From assembly GCA_964519955.1 (NCBI GenBank), contig CAZFLM010000026.1, positions 14,874 to 78,873 on the forward strand: DNA of 64,000 bases, read 5' to 3'. Below, in pieces: positions 25,001 through 31,514 of this stretch (the stretch's first letter is position 1; each line of letters opens with the position of its first letter). The notes beneath the pieces were generated by a model. It did not search any database. It worked only from the letters and a program-made list of their open reading frames with translations, and was not told the origin of the DNA. Both the position numbers and the translations under genes were made by a program. The DNA comes from CAZFLM01 sp964519955 (GTDB lineage: Bacteria; Armatimonadota; Chthonomonadetes; Chthonomonadales; CAJBBX01).

Positions 25001-26071
25001 GACGACCGTGACATGGGTCCACTCTCCATCATGCTCGCTTTGGCAGAGGTAGGCGACGGAGTGCCTGCGACCCTCCCGATCTTGCTCGCGTGGGCGCGGG
25101 ACGAGGACGCGACTGTGCGCTACGCTGCTGTCTCTGCGCTGGCGGTACTCGGGAGAGGGTCCTTGGATGCGCTGCATGGCCTACTGCCCTTGCTAGAGGA
25201 CGAAGACGCGTCGGTCCGGCACGGTGCAGCAGAGGCGGCGGGCATGGTGGCTGCCCAATCCGCCGAGATGGTCAGTGAGCTGCTTGGAGCATTGCGCAGT
25301 ACCAAGCGGGTGATGCGTAAGGGTGCGGCGAGTGCGCTTGGTTGCGTCCCTCCTGGGTCTGCTGCCACCGTAAACGCGCTCGCGCACGCACTGGACGATG
25401 AGGATACTGAAGTCCAGATCCGGGCTGCGCGGGCGCTCGGGAAGGCAGGACGAGGATCATCGCGCGCTGTTGATGCGCTCGCCGCGGCGCTGGCGAACGA
25501 ACACTATGGCGTCCGATGCGCCGCCGCCATAGGGCTGGGCTGCCTTGGTTGTGCCACCGACGATGTCCTTGACCGACTGATGGCGCTGTTGGGGAACGGC
25601 GACGGGGAAGCTCGGTACGGAGCCGTTGCCGCACTCGGCATGCTCGGCTCTCGGTCGCCGCGCGCCCGCCTGGCGGTACTGAGCTCGCTGAACGACAGGT
25701 CCAGCTCGGTGCGAGCCGAGGCTGTCCGCTCCCTTCGCGTTATCGGTGCAGCGCCAGAGGAGGCCCTGGAGCCGCTTCTCGTCGCGCTTCGCGATGACTT
25801 CACGGAGGTCCGCCATGCAGCGGCCAGGGCACTTGCATCGGTCGGAGGCGGGAGTTCCATCGCAGCGGAAGCGCTCGTTGCCGCCATGCGCGACCAGGAG
25901 TGGGCAGTCCGATCGGTTATTGCCGAGGCAGTCGGTGATCTCGGAAACACCTCCTCGGTTGTCCTCAACGCACTGACCGACGCCCTAGACGATCACGACC
26001 CCGACGTCCGCGACGCCGCCTGGCAATCCCTCTCCATCCTCGTCCAGCGCCGCGAGGACGAGCGCGCCTAG
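22100..26071 (+). CDS. NLR-like protein: unrecognised N-terminal domain, NACHT NTPase, HEAT repeats
   Basis: A 1323-residue STAND protein. Residues 1-190 form a domain I cannot name, with TAIVLVLLEDEKPP, VPVVLWLSPECYQDVITLAP and DFASWRTATIAFRMP; its alternating strands suggest an alpha/beta effector or adaptor. The NACHT core follows: Walker A GDPGAGKTTLARF near residue 343, Walker B LLILDGLDEVAKA near 437, VIVTSRIAGYADAR, and GFLHLTFEEYFAAREI. Residues about 835-1310 are HEAT repeats, more diverged than in the paralogue at 11668. Core blocks such as DGAAATTGYVPS and LFLAARCIGDCV, and the tail SLSILVQRREDER, are shared with that paralogue. ATG at 22100 follows GGGGAG. It forms an operon with the upstream ATPase. 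Likely immune-type sensor; activity untested. Confidence 0.85.
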   Translation: MNSVFDAKGELAGPMGDLELALGDGRRTAIVLVLLEDEKPPVGDPDWLGREARAELARRIFGRFAIEDFDHFAAREISLPRYCRALASTNSCVFAYGLAGLRANDAARYQDALTALNNHREDLRESRVPVVLWLSPECYQDVITLAPDFASWRTATIAFRMPAGRNHPSTPIGALGAAEADRLRRQAARYREALSRPNLDESLAADLRARHAELALRLGEEAIRAEGSSLAAIRENYLNYVIRECQYVDFRGIPQTERALTLPLDEVYVSLTAERERVVDRAPFDDPERDDEREDGADGAGKSEDRDEAQARRDAMGRLPREVVSEPVDLPAAIREHPRAVILGDPGAGKTTLARFVALHFARACREGLQEVRDKEGNLYGATRLPIFVRVAAFADALSAEPDLGLREFLPRAFKDAGVDTGDLAALFGDALDHGAALLILDGLDEVAKAADRVKIASRIDALASSCGDHRRVIVTSRIAGYADARLGSLFAQFTMREMTDEDIGKFLRRWCVSCERFHRPDDPEGARAQRGEEECSRILAEIEASEGVRRLAGNPLLLTILCLIHRAGGRLPERRVELYEVATKTLLRDWRLQQAKTQAREVTEWEAEELLGPLAYHMHEHEPTGLIEESDAKALLRGWLAEARGLAPNHPEVAEAVEDFLRRVREQSGLFVERARGRCGFLHLTFEEYFAAREIVGDPTTAADRIRAHRHQSRWEEVIRLAIASQRPRFATQLIRAAIWHADGAAATTGYVPSEYEDILHRDLFLAARCIGDCVGVDASLAREVSAAVVSIALRSNPSGALDTLVLAAREGLRALGDTEAGTVAQDALVDASRHGDPNVRSAALRALGCCLHDLPCIDARLLASLGDADDTVRTAAAKTLGNVARYSPEMVRPLVVALRDPEWEVRYAAARAVGRMAQAGEAAREALRSALGGDDGNLGSGIALALCLLGEGSGAVGRSLRTALMDDRDMGPLSIMLALAEVGDGVPATLPILLAWARDEDATVRYAAVSALAVLGRGSLDALHGLLPLLEDEDASVRHGAAEAAGMVAAQSAEMVSELLGALRSTKRVMRKGAASALGCVPPGSAATVNALAHALDDEDTEVQIRAARALGKAGRGSSRAVDALAAALANEHYGVRCAAAIGLGCLGCATDDVLDRLMALLGNGDGEARYGAVAALGMLGSRSPRARLAVLSSLNDRSSSVRAEAVRSLRVIGAAPEEALEPLLVALRDDFTEVRHAAARALASVGGGSSIAAEALVAAMRDQEWAVRSVIAEAVGDLGNTSSVVLNALTDALDDHDPDVRDAAWQSLSILVQRREDERA

Positions 26072-26730
26072 CCCGGCACGATCGCCACGTCGAGCGTCTG
26101 CAGCAGGCTGGTCTGGCCGGTGGCGGCGAGGCTGGTGCGGTAGGCGGCGGCGTAGGCGCCCGGGGCGACGGTCAGCGTGTGGGTGAGGCTGCCGGCGGCG
26201 AACGCGACGAACGCGGCGCTGGTGTAGCGGGAGGTGGGCGTGCGGCGCGCGTTGGGCAGCTTCTGCAGCAGCAGCTCGGTCACCACGCCGGGGCTGTTCG
26301 GGGCGGACGCGGTGAAGACGATGGCGCCGGGCGCGGGCTCCGCGGTCACGCCGAGGCTGTCGCCCGAGAAGCCGGAGGTGGGCGGCGACGTGGGGATCGC
26401 GGCGTCCGGGTCGATCTGCCGCACGCGCGCCGCCAGGGCCGTGAAGATGCAGTGCCCGGTGGGCAGGTACGTTTCGCCCGTGATGGAGTCGTGCCGCACG
26501 ATGGTCGCCGCGTAGGCGTTCCAGGCGCGCGCCTCGGCCGGGCCGAACCCGTTCCATACCTCCATCGCCTGGCGCATGCGGTTGTTGGCGGCCTTCTGCG
26601 CATCGGTCTGGTGGCGCTTATAGGTGGGCCGGCTCCGCACCACCTGGCCGCCGCGCACGTGCACCAACACCACGTCGCCCACGCGCCCGGCGACCGTCCC
26701 CAGTATCGCACTCGTGGATGCCTTTGCCAT
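26068..26730 (-). CDS. Conserved hypothetical protein
   Basis: A 220-residue protein of unknown function. The first 90 residues are the most conserved-looking part: MAKASTSAILGTVAGRVGDV, then RSRPTYKRHQTDAQKAANNR and VWNGFGPAEARAWNAYAAT. I recall a similar opening in small hypothetical proteins annotated near phage-like or structural genes, but cannot name a family. The C-terminal half is Ala/Thr/Pro-rich and beta-like (VTVAPGAYAAAYRTSLAATG-type strands), possibly an Ig-like fold. The frame extends upstream to 26898, but the ATG at 26730 starts the conserved part, so the short form is chosen. Its stop overlaps the convergent NACHT-HEAT stop by four bases, leaving no room for a terminator between them. 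Confidence 0.6.
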   Translation of the reverse strand: MAKASTSAILGTVAGRVGDVVLVHVRGGQVVRSRPTYKRHQTDAQKAANNRMRQAMEVWNGFGPAEARAWNAYAATIVRHDSITGETYLPTGHCIFTALAARVRQIDPDAAIPTSPPTSGFSGDSLGVTAEPAPGAIVFTASAPNSPGVVTELLLQKLPNARRTPTSRYTSAAFVAFAAGSLTHTLTVAPGAYAAAYRTSLAATGQTSLLQTLDVAIVPG

Positions 26731-26907
26731 ACACCCATTGTCGGCATCGTTGAGTCGGGTCCACAGGGGGCGCAGGAGGGGCGAAGGAGGGATCAGACCG
26801 GTGTTTGCGCCCTTTCTGCTCCCTTTACGCGCCCTTGTTGGGCCGAGGTGGCGCGGTGCCGGCGAGGCGGTGGGTTGCTTTCTGGCTGCCAAGTCCACGC
26901 GCCCCCT

Positions 26908-27018
26908 GCCGTCATCCCGGAGGGATCTGCTCTTGGCCTGGCGCGTGCGCAGACGGTCCTGCCTCGTGGGTACACGCCGGGTGCGAACGTCAAATGCAGA
27001 TCCCTACGGGATGACGGC
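26908..27018. repeat. 23-bp inverted repeat (22 of 23 matching) around a 65-bp loop
   Basis: The left arm at 26908-26930 contains GTCATCCCGGAGGGATCTGC, and the right arm at 26996-27018 is its reverse complement with one mismatch. Each arm is also partly self-palindromic (ATCCCGGAGGGAT). This looks like a REP-like or small non-autonomous mobile element. The right arm runs directly into the 44-bp tandem repeat. Confidence 0.7.
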
Positions 27019-27225
27019 CACGGCGGCGTGCGACGATGGGTGCCGGTCCGCGGGATGGGACGTGNNNNNNNNNNNNNNNNNNNNNNNNNNNNNNNNNNNN
27101 NNNNNNNNNNNNNNNNNNNNNNNNNNNNNNNNNNNNNNNNNNNNNNNNNNNNNNNNNNNNNNNNGCGACGATGGGTGCCGGCACGCGTGATGACGGCCAC
27201 GGCGGCGTGCGACGATGGGCGCCGC
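27010..27225 (+). repeat. 44-bp tandem repeat interrupted by the assembly gap
   Basis: The motif GATGACGGCCACGGCGGCG followed by TGCGACGATGGGTGCCGG occurs on both sides of the N run. On the right side GCGACGATGGG recurs at 27165 and 27209, giving a 44-bp period. The true copy number is hidden by the gap. Confidence 0.75.
27065..27164. other. Assembly gap (100 N)
   Basis: Exactly 100 N, the usual placeholder for a gap of unknown size. The flanks carry the same 44-bp tandem repeat, so the repeat is the likely cause. No gene is needed to bridge it: the flanking genes end at 26730 and 27229. Confidence 0.98.
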
Positions 27226-27228
27226 CCC

Positions 27229-27804
27229 TCACCCCTCCGCGCGCGGCGCGCCTAGCCGCCTGCCCAACGCGAGCGCCAGGTCCATCGCCGGCTGGTTCGT
27301 GCGCACCTCGCCGAGGTCGTTGCAGGACGCCTGGATGCAGCCGACGATGGGCATGCGCAGGAACTGGCACGCGTCGCGGAACATGCCCCACGCGTTCGCC
27401 ACGCCGCTGAGGAGGGGGTTCGTGTCTCCGTAGGTGAGGGCGATGGCGACGCGCTTGCCAGCCAGCGCGCCCCAGTCGGTGGGGCATCCGAGCGCGTAGG
27501 TGCGGTCGAGGAAGCACTTCATCTGCGCGGCGGCCCCGAAGAAGTAGATGGGCGTCGCGAGGACCAGCGCGTCGGCGGTCAGCACCTTCGGGTAGAGGTC
27601 CATCATGCTATCGCCCAGCACGCACGGGGCGGCGAGGCTCGTCTGGCAGGCGTCGCAGGCGTCGCACGGGTCGATGCGCAGGTCGGCCAGGCGCACGAAC
27701 TCGACCTCCGCGCCCGCCTCGCGTGCCCCATCGGCGATGCGTTCCGCCAGTATCTCGCTGTTGCCGCCCCGGCGTGGGGTGGCGGAGAGAACCAGTACCT
27801 TCAT
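27229..27804 (-). CDS. NAD(P)H-dependent FMN reductase / iron-sulfur flavoprotein-like
   Basis: A 191-residue flavodoxin-fold protein. The N-terminal FMN phosphate loop is SATPRRGGNSEIL (residues 7-19), and TPIYFFGAAAQMKCFLDRT (from residue 84) is the typical flavin-side motif of the NADPH-dependent FMN reductase family. Cys47, Cys50, Cys53 and Cys61 (CDACDAC with a later Cys) resemble the cysteine cluster of iron-sulfur flavoproteins, which transfer electrons between ferredoxin-like donors and small substrates. The start has AGGAGG 7 nt upstream. The Gfo/Idh dehydrogenase gene lies 51 bp upstream in the same orientation, so the two may be co-transcribed. A quinone or azo reductase role is an alternative. 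Confidence 0.85.
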   Translation of the reverse strand: MKVLVLSATPRRGGNSEILAERIADGAREAGAEVEFVRLADLRIDPCDACDACQTSLAAPCVLGDSMMDLYPKVLTADALVLATPIYFFGAAAQMKCFLDRTYALGCPTDWGALAGKRVAIALTYGDTNPLLSGVANAWGMFRDACQFLRMPIVGCIQASCNDLGEVRTNQPAMDLALALGRRLGAPRAEG

Positions 27805-27855
27805 CGTGTCTCCTCCTGATGGCGCATGGCAGGCAGCGTCCCCGCGACCCAGAAT

Positions 27856-28875
27856 CTACTGCACCTCCACCTCGTCTCCACTCGCGGCACTCGCCATGAC
27901 CGCGTCGATGATCCGCATGGCCGCCACGCCTTCGTGGAGGGTGGGGTAGGGCGTCTCGGCGCCGGTGAGCGCGCGGGCGAAGCGACTCAGCTCCCCCCAG
28001 TAGCCGCGGGTGTAGTGACCGCTCGCGCTCCATTGGGCCATGTTGCCCGACACGTAGTAGTGCCGCCCCCAGCCATAGGTCTCCAGCCCCCTCGCCTCGG
28101 CGAAGCGCGCGCCCTGCGCCATCATCTCCACCGCGCGTGAGCTATCCACCAGCACCACGGAGCCGATGCCCGCCAGATAGGCCTGCTCGAAGCAGTCGCT
28201 CCAGCTCTGGCTGGAGTTCATGTTCAGCACGCCGACCGCGCCGCTCGCGAACCGCATGCCGATGGCGAGAGCCTGCGTGGTCTCCTGGCCGAAGTCATAT
28301 GCGTGCACGCCGGCGACTTCGCCGCCGAAGAAGCGGGCCATGTCGATCATGTGGATGCCGTTGTAGAGCAGCATCCGGCGCGGGTCGGTGTAGGGGCCGC
28401 ACCCATGCACCAGGCTCATCGAGGTCAGCCGGCCGAACTCGGGGCTCGCCAGGTACTCCTTGGCGACCTGGTTCGCGGGGGCGAAGCGCTTCATGAAGCC
28501 GACCATGCCCCACGTCCCCGCGTCCGCGGCGGCCTGCACCAGTTCGCGCGCGTCTTCGAGCGTGTGCCCCGGCGGCTTCTCCATGAACACGGGGATGCCC
28601 CGGCGCAGCACCTGCAGGCCCACCGCGTGGTGCATCTCGCCCGGCCCGCAGATGCAGCATCCATCCGGGCGCGCCTCGTCCAGCATCCGCTCCACGTCGG
28701 CGAACGACCGAGGCGCCCCGAACCGCCGCGCCACGTCCGCCGCCCGGTCCGCGTCCAGGTCGCACACGGCGGCGAGGCGGAACTCGGGGATATGCGCCAC
28801 GTTGGGCAGCAGTCCCTGCGTCGCGTGGCTGCCCCCGCCGATGAAGGCGATGTTTGCTGTCTGCGAGTCCGGCAT
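27856..28875 (-). CDS. Gfo/Idh/MocA family NAD(P)-dependent oxidoreductase
   Basis: A 339-residue dehydrogenase. The Rossmann loop is FIGGGSHATQG (residues 11-21), the acidic NAD-side residues follow AAVCDLD, and the hallmark EKP lies at 99-101 (FMEKPPGHTLEDA). The C-terminal half is the alpha/beta sheet domain that binds the substrate (GRLTSMSLVHGCGPYTDPRR). Members oxidise sugars, inositols or amino-sugar derivatives at C2-C5. Its gene follows an epimerase-like gene with an 18-bp gap, and a second epimerase lies further upstream, the normal grouping for inositol or keto-sugar catabolism. The start has GGAGG 6 nt upstream. The exact sugar cannot be read from sequence. Confidence 0.92.
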   Translation of the reverse strand: MPDSQTANIAFIGGGSHATQGLLPNVAHIPEFRLAAVCDLDADRAADVARRFGAPRSFADVERMLDEARPDGCCICGPGEMHHAVGLQVLRRGIPVFMEKPPGHTLEDARELVQAAADAGTWGMVGFMKRFAPANQVAKEYLASPEFGRLTSMSLVHGCGPYTDPRRMLLYNGIHMIDMARFFGGEVAGVHAYDFGQETTQALAIGMRFASGAVGVLNMNSSQSWSDCFEQAYLAGIGSVVLVDSSRAVEMMAQGARFAEARGLETYGWGRHYYVSGNMAQWSASGHYTRGYWGELSRFARALTGAETPYPTLHEGVAAMRIIDAVMASAASGDEVEVQ

Positions 28876-28893
28876 TGGTGCCTCCGTTTCGCC

Positions 28894-29700
28894 CTAGATT
28901 CCGAGCCGTCGCAGCGTCTCGCGGTTGGCCTCGATGGCCTGCGTGGGTGACTCCCAGACGAGGTCGGACTCCTCTTCCGCCACGAGCCAGCCGTCGTAGT
29001 CGGCCTCGCGGAGGAAGTCGAGAAGCCCCTCCAGGTCTGCGAGGCCCTCGCCCAGCACGCGCCACTTGCCCTCGGCGTCCACGTCCTTCAGGTGCACGTG
29101 CACGATGCGATCCGCGTAGCGCCGCACGCAGTCGAGCAGATCCTGGCCGCCGCGCAGGATGTGGCCGGTGTCCGGGTTGTAGCCCAGGCCGCTGTCCTCG
29201 GTAGCTTCCAGCACGCTCGCGTAGTCCTCGGCGGAGAGCATCAGCGACGTGTGGTGGGAGTGGGGATGCAGGGCTACCGGCACGCCACGCCAGCCCGCGC
29301 GATCCGCCGCGTCCGTGTAGAAGCGCACCGCCTGCGCGATTTTCGCGTCGTAGTCGTCGCGGGATGCGCTGGATGGGCCGCCCAGGCAGAGCACGCAGCC
29401 CATCTTCGCCGCGAAGTCGATGGCCCGCTCGGCGCCCGCGAAGTCCTCGGCGAAGCGCGCGGCGTCCGTGAAGCCCGTGGTCGCGTAGGCGAAGGCGGCC
29501 AGGCTCAGCGAGCGCTTCGCCAGCGCCTCGCGCAGCGCGTCCGGATCGTCCCAGTAGGCGCCGATGGTGTTGTTGCTGAACTCGATGCCGGCATACCCCG
29601 CGGCGGCCACCGCGTCCATCATATCGTCGGGCGTGCCGGACCACCTCTCCCCCAGCATCTCCCACGTATAGGTCTGGCATCCAACTCGCATCACGGTCAT
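28894..29700 (-). CDS. Sugar phosphate isomerase/epimerase (xylose-isomerase-like TIM barrel)
   Basis: A 268-residue TIM-barrel protein of the AP-endonuclease-2/xylose-isomerase-like family (IolE/IolI/Hyi relatives). Metal and active-site segments are visible: GYAGIEFSNN, VALHPHSHHTSLM, GYNPDTGHILRGG, DRIVHVHLKDVDAEG and WLVAEEESDL. Such enzymes isomerise or epimerise keto-sugars or dehydrate inosose. The frame runs on upstream, but ATG at 29700 has GGAGG 8 nt upstream and starts right at the first strand (MRVGCQTYTW), so the longer form is rejected. It is followed after 18 bp by the Gfo/Idh gene and preceded by a repeat-filled spacer and a second member of the same family. Confidence 0.88.
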   Translation of the reverse strand: MTVMRVGCQTYTWEMLGERWSGTPDDMMDAVAAAGYAGIEFSNNTIGAYWDDPDALREALAKRSLSLAAFAYATTGFTDAARFAEDFAGAERAIDFAAKMGCVLCLGGPSSASRDDYDAKIAQAVRFYTDAADRAGWRGVPVALHPHSHHTSLMLSAEDYASVLEATEDSGLGYNPDTGHILRGGQDLLDCVRRYADRIVHVHLKDVDAEGKWRVLGEGLADLEGLLDFLREADYDGWLVAEEESDLVWESPTQAIEANRETLRRLGI

Positions 29701-29869
29701 GCCATGTCCTCCAGCGGCGGCGACGGAGCACCGCCCTCCAATGATCGTACACCAGAGGTTGAACTCCAGTCCACCGTCATGCACCTCGGCCTGGCCTCCT
29801 GGTGGGATAGGCGCCCCTGCCCGTCCAGCAGCGCCCAACCTGGAGGGTGGCGCTCCGTCGCCACCGGCC
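29701..29869. repeat. Spacer built of an inverted repeat and a 28-bp repeat copy
   Basis: A 22-bp arm at 29719-29740 (GGCGACGGAGCACCGCCCTC and two more bases) pairs with 29841-29862 with two mismatches. Between them, 29800-29826 carries a diverged copy of the 28-bp repeat seen at 50803, 52441 and 52480. A third relative of the arm lies at 63924-63944. Confidence 0.6.
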
Positions 29870-30664
29870 CTATAGCTTCTGCCCGAGCAGGCCCGATAGA
29901 TACACGTACGCCTCGTGCGTGTAGCGCGGCAGGTTCTCGGGGTCCTCGACCTCCAGCTCCACCGTGATGCCCTCATCGTAGTCGGCGTCGTACAGGGCCT
30001 CGATCACCGAGGGGATGTCCGTCTTGCCGCGCCCGATGCCCATCGAAACCGTGCCCACGTGGTCCTTCAGATGCACGTTGACGAGGCGACCGGCGTGCTT
30101 CACGATGAAACCGGGCGTGTCCACCCCGGCGGAGTGGAAGTGGCCGGTGTCGACGCAGACGCCAAGCCGATCGTCTGGAACGGCGGTCAGCACGGTGTCG
30201 AGGTCGGCGGCGTTCTGGAGCACGTTCCCGTAGTGCGGCTCGAGGGCCAGCCTCACCGGCGTGTCCGGATCGATCTGCTCCAGCACCAGCCGCGCGCACT
30301 CGATGACGCGGCCTCGCGCCCCTCGCGCCCCTCGCGGCTCGACGCCGGTGGAGGTCACGTGGCGCGCGCCCAGCGCCTCGGCGTAGCGCACGCACGCCGC
30401 GATCGACCGAGCATGCTCGCTGACATCAGCCGCATCAGTCCCGCCCCAACCCGGCGAGTAGATGCCCGCGCAGCGCATGCCCGCCTTCTCGATCGCGGCC
30501 TTCATGCCGGGCAGATCGAACGCGTCCACCGCGGCGACGGACCACGTGGCCGGCCCGTGGATCTCCATCGAGCGGTACCCGATGGCCGGCGCGTTGGCCA
30601 GCGTGCCCGCAATCTCGTCCTCGGCCCAGCCCCTGTAGCAGATCGACGCGCAGATGATATCCAA
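29870..30664 (-). CDS. Sugar phosphate isomerase/epimerase, second copy
   Basis: A 264-residue TIM-barrel protein of the same broad family as the protein encoded at 28894-29700 but clearly diverged. Family segments are GYRSMEIHGPATWS, RLALEPHYGNVLQ, GVCVDTGHFHSAG, LVNVHLKDHVG and ITVELEVEDPEN, giving the Glu/His/Asp metal ligands expected of IolE/IolI-like epimerases. The start is chosen as TTG at 30664 because GGGAGG lies 5 nt upstream and the next residues (DIICASICYRGW) begin the barrel; an ATG at 30715 would add a polar tail and has no good site. It is first in the minus-strand group with the other epimerase and the dehydrogenase. Confidence 0.85.
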   Translation of the reverse strand: MDIICASICYRGWAEDEIAGTLANAPAIGYRSMEIHGPATWSVAAVDAFDLPGMKAAIEKAGMRCAGIYSPGWGGTDAADVSEHARSIAACVRYAEALGARHVTSTGVEPRGARGARGRVIECARLVLEQIDPDTPVRLALEPHYGNVLQNAADLDTVLTAVPDDRLGVCVDTGHFHSAGVDTPGFIVKHAGRLVNVHLKDHVGTVSMGIGRGKTDIPSVIEALYDADYDEGITVELEVEDPENLPRYTHEAYVYLSGLLGQKL

Positions 30665-30795
30665 AGTCGCCTCCCGTTCAGCCCAGCTTGACGTGTGTGC
30701 GTAGGCATTCGCCATCGAGGGGGTCGGTTCCCTCCTGGTCTGGCGCGCTCCCTCGTGATCTGGGTACAATCTGCCATCACCGAGGGAGCGATGCG

Positions 30796-31140
30796 ATGGC
30801 GGATGTGCTCATCGTGCGGACGCGGCTCGACGCAGTGGAGGTACGCGAGTTGGCCGGCCTGTTGGGCACGTTCATCAAGCTCGCGGTCGACGTGCGGCGC
30901 GGCATCGTCGCAGCAGGCGGCGAGTACCATGCCGATTGCGAGGAGGCGCTGCTGGGCGACGGTAGCCGCCAGGATGACATCTGGGGCGCGGACTGGCATC
31001 CCGAGAGCGGCGAGGTCACGTTCGGCGCCCTCATCAACATCCGGCCGTCGCAGGGCAACCGAGGACTGGAGATCGCCGATGCGACGATCAGACAGACCGC
31101 GGAGCGCATCGTGCGTGCCTTGATGGAGCCACTACCATGA
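30796..31140 (+). CDS. DUF5674 family protein
   Basis: A 114-residue protein matching my memory of the DUF5674 family over its whole length: FIKLAVDVRRGIVAAGGEYH, ADCEEALLGDGSRQDDIWGA, and GALINIRPSQGNRGLEIADA followed by a terminal helix. No signal or membrane segment is present. The family is widespread, small and functionally uncharacterised, and is often seen beside another tiny gene. Here the next gene overlaps its stop by four bases (ATGA), so they should be translated together. A second ATG five bases earlier is out of frame. GAGGGAG provides the ribosome site. The pair runs opposite to both neighbours, as an independent unit. Confidence 0.75.
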   Translation: MADVLIVRTRLDAVEVRELAGLLGTFIKLAVDVRRGIVAAGGEYHADCEEALLGDGSRQDDIWGADWHPESGEVTFGALINIRPSQGNRGLEIADATIRQTAERIVRALMEPLP

Positions 31141-31496
31141 ATGACCTGGCACCCATACGCGCCCGGTTCGAGCGCTTCGAGCCGAACGTGCGCCTCGGCC
31201 ATATCGCATCCGACCTGCACCGTCTCGCGCGGTGGGTTGCCGCTGGACGCGATGCAGCAGACCTGCAGGCCCTGATGCGGGAGACCGCGTGGAAGATGGA
31301 GTGGGTCGGCGAAGCGGCCACCGCGGAGTTGGCGGACATGCAGCGCGAGCTGTGCCGCTGGATGCGCGTTCGCCCGACCGCAGACGTGCGCCCCGTCCTC
31401 CAACTGCGTGCGGAACGGATGTCCGCCCGGCTGCTGGAGCAGTCCGGACTTGCAGGCCCGGGCGAACCCGGCACATTGCCGGCGGCCGGTACGTAG
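31137..31496 (+). CDS. Hypothetical small protein coupled to DUF5674 gene
   Basis: A 119-residue, mostly helical protein that I do not recognise. It is rich in Arg, Ala and Leu, with FERFEPNVRLGHIASDLHRL near the N-terminus, a heptad-like central part (ALMRETAWKMEWVGEAATAE) and a low-complexity Gly/Pro tail. The start codon overlaps the DUF5674 stop (ATGA), so coupling of the two products is likely. The compact two-gene arrangement resembles toxin-antitoxin or regulator pairs, but neither protein shows a known toxin motif. It ends 18 bp before a convergent gene, without an obvious terminator. Confidence 0.6.
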   Translation: MNDLAPIRARFERFEPNVRLGHIASDLHRLARWVAAGRDAADLQALMRETAWKMEWVGEAATAELADMQRELCRWMRVRPTADVRPVLQLRAERMSARLLEQSGLAGPGEPGTLPAAGT

Positions 31497-31514
31497 CCTC
31501 GCGGTCGGCGCCCG

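Noticed and set aside
30760..30775. TACAAT before the DUF5674 gene as a promoter
   Set aside because: There is no acceptable -35 element at the right distance, so it was not listed as a feature.
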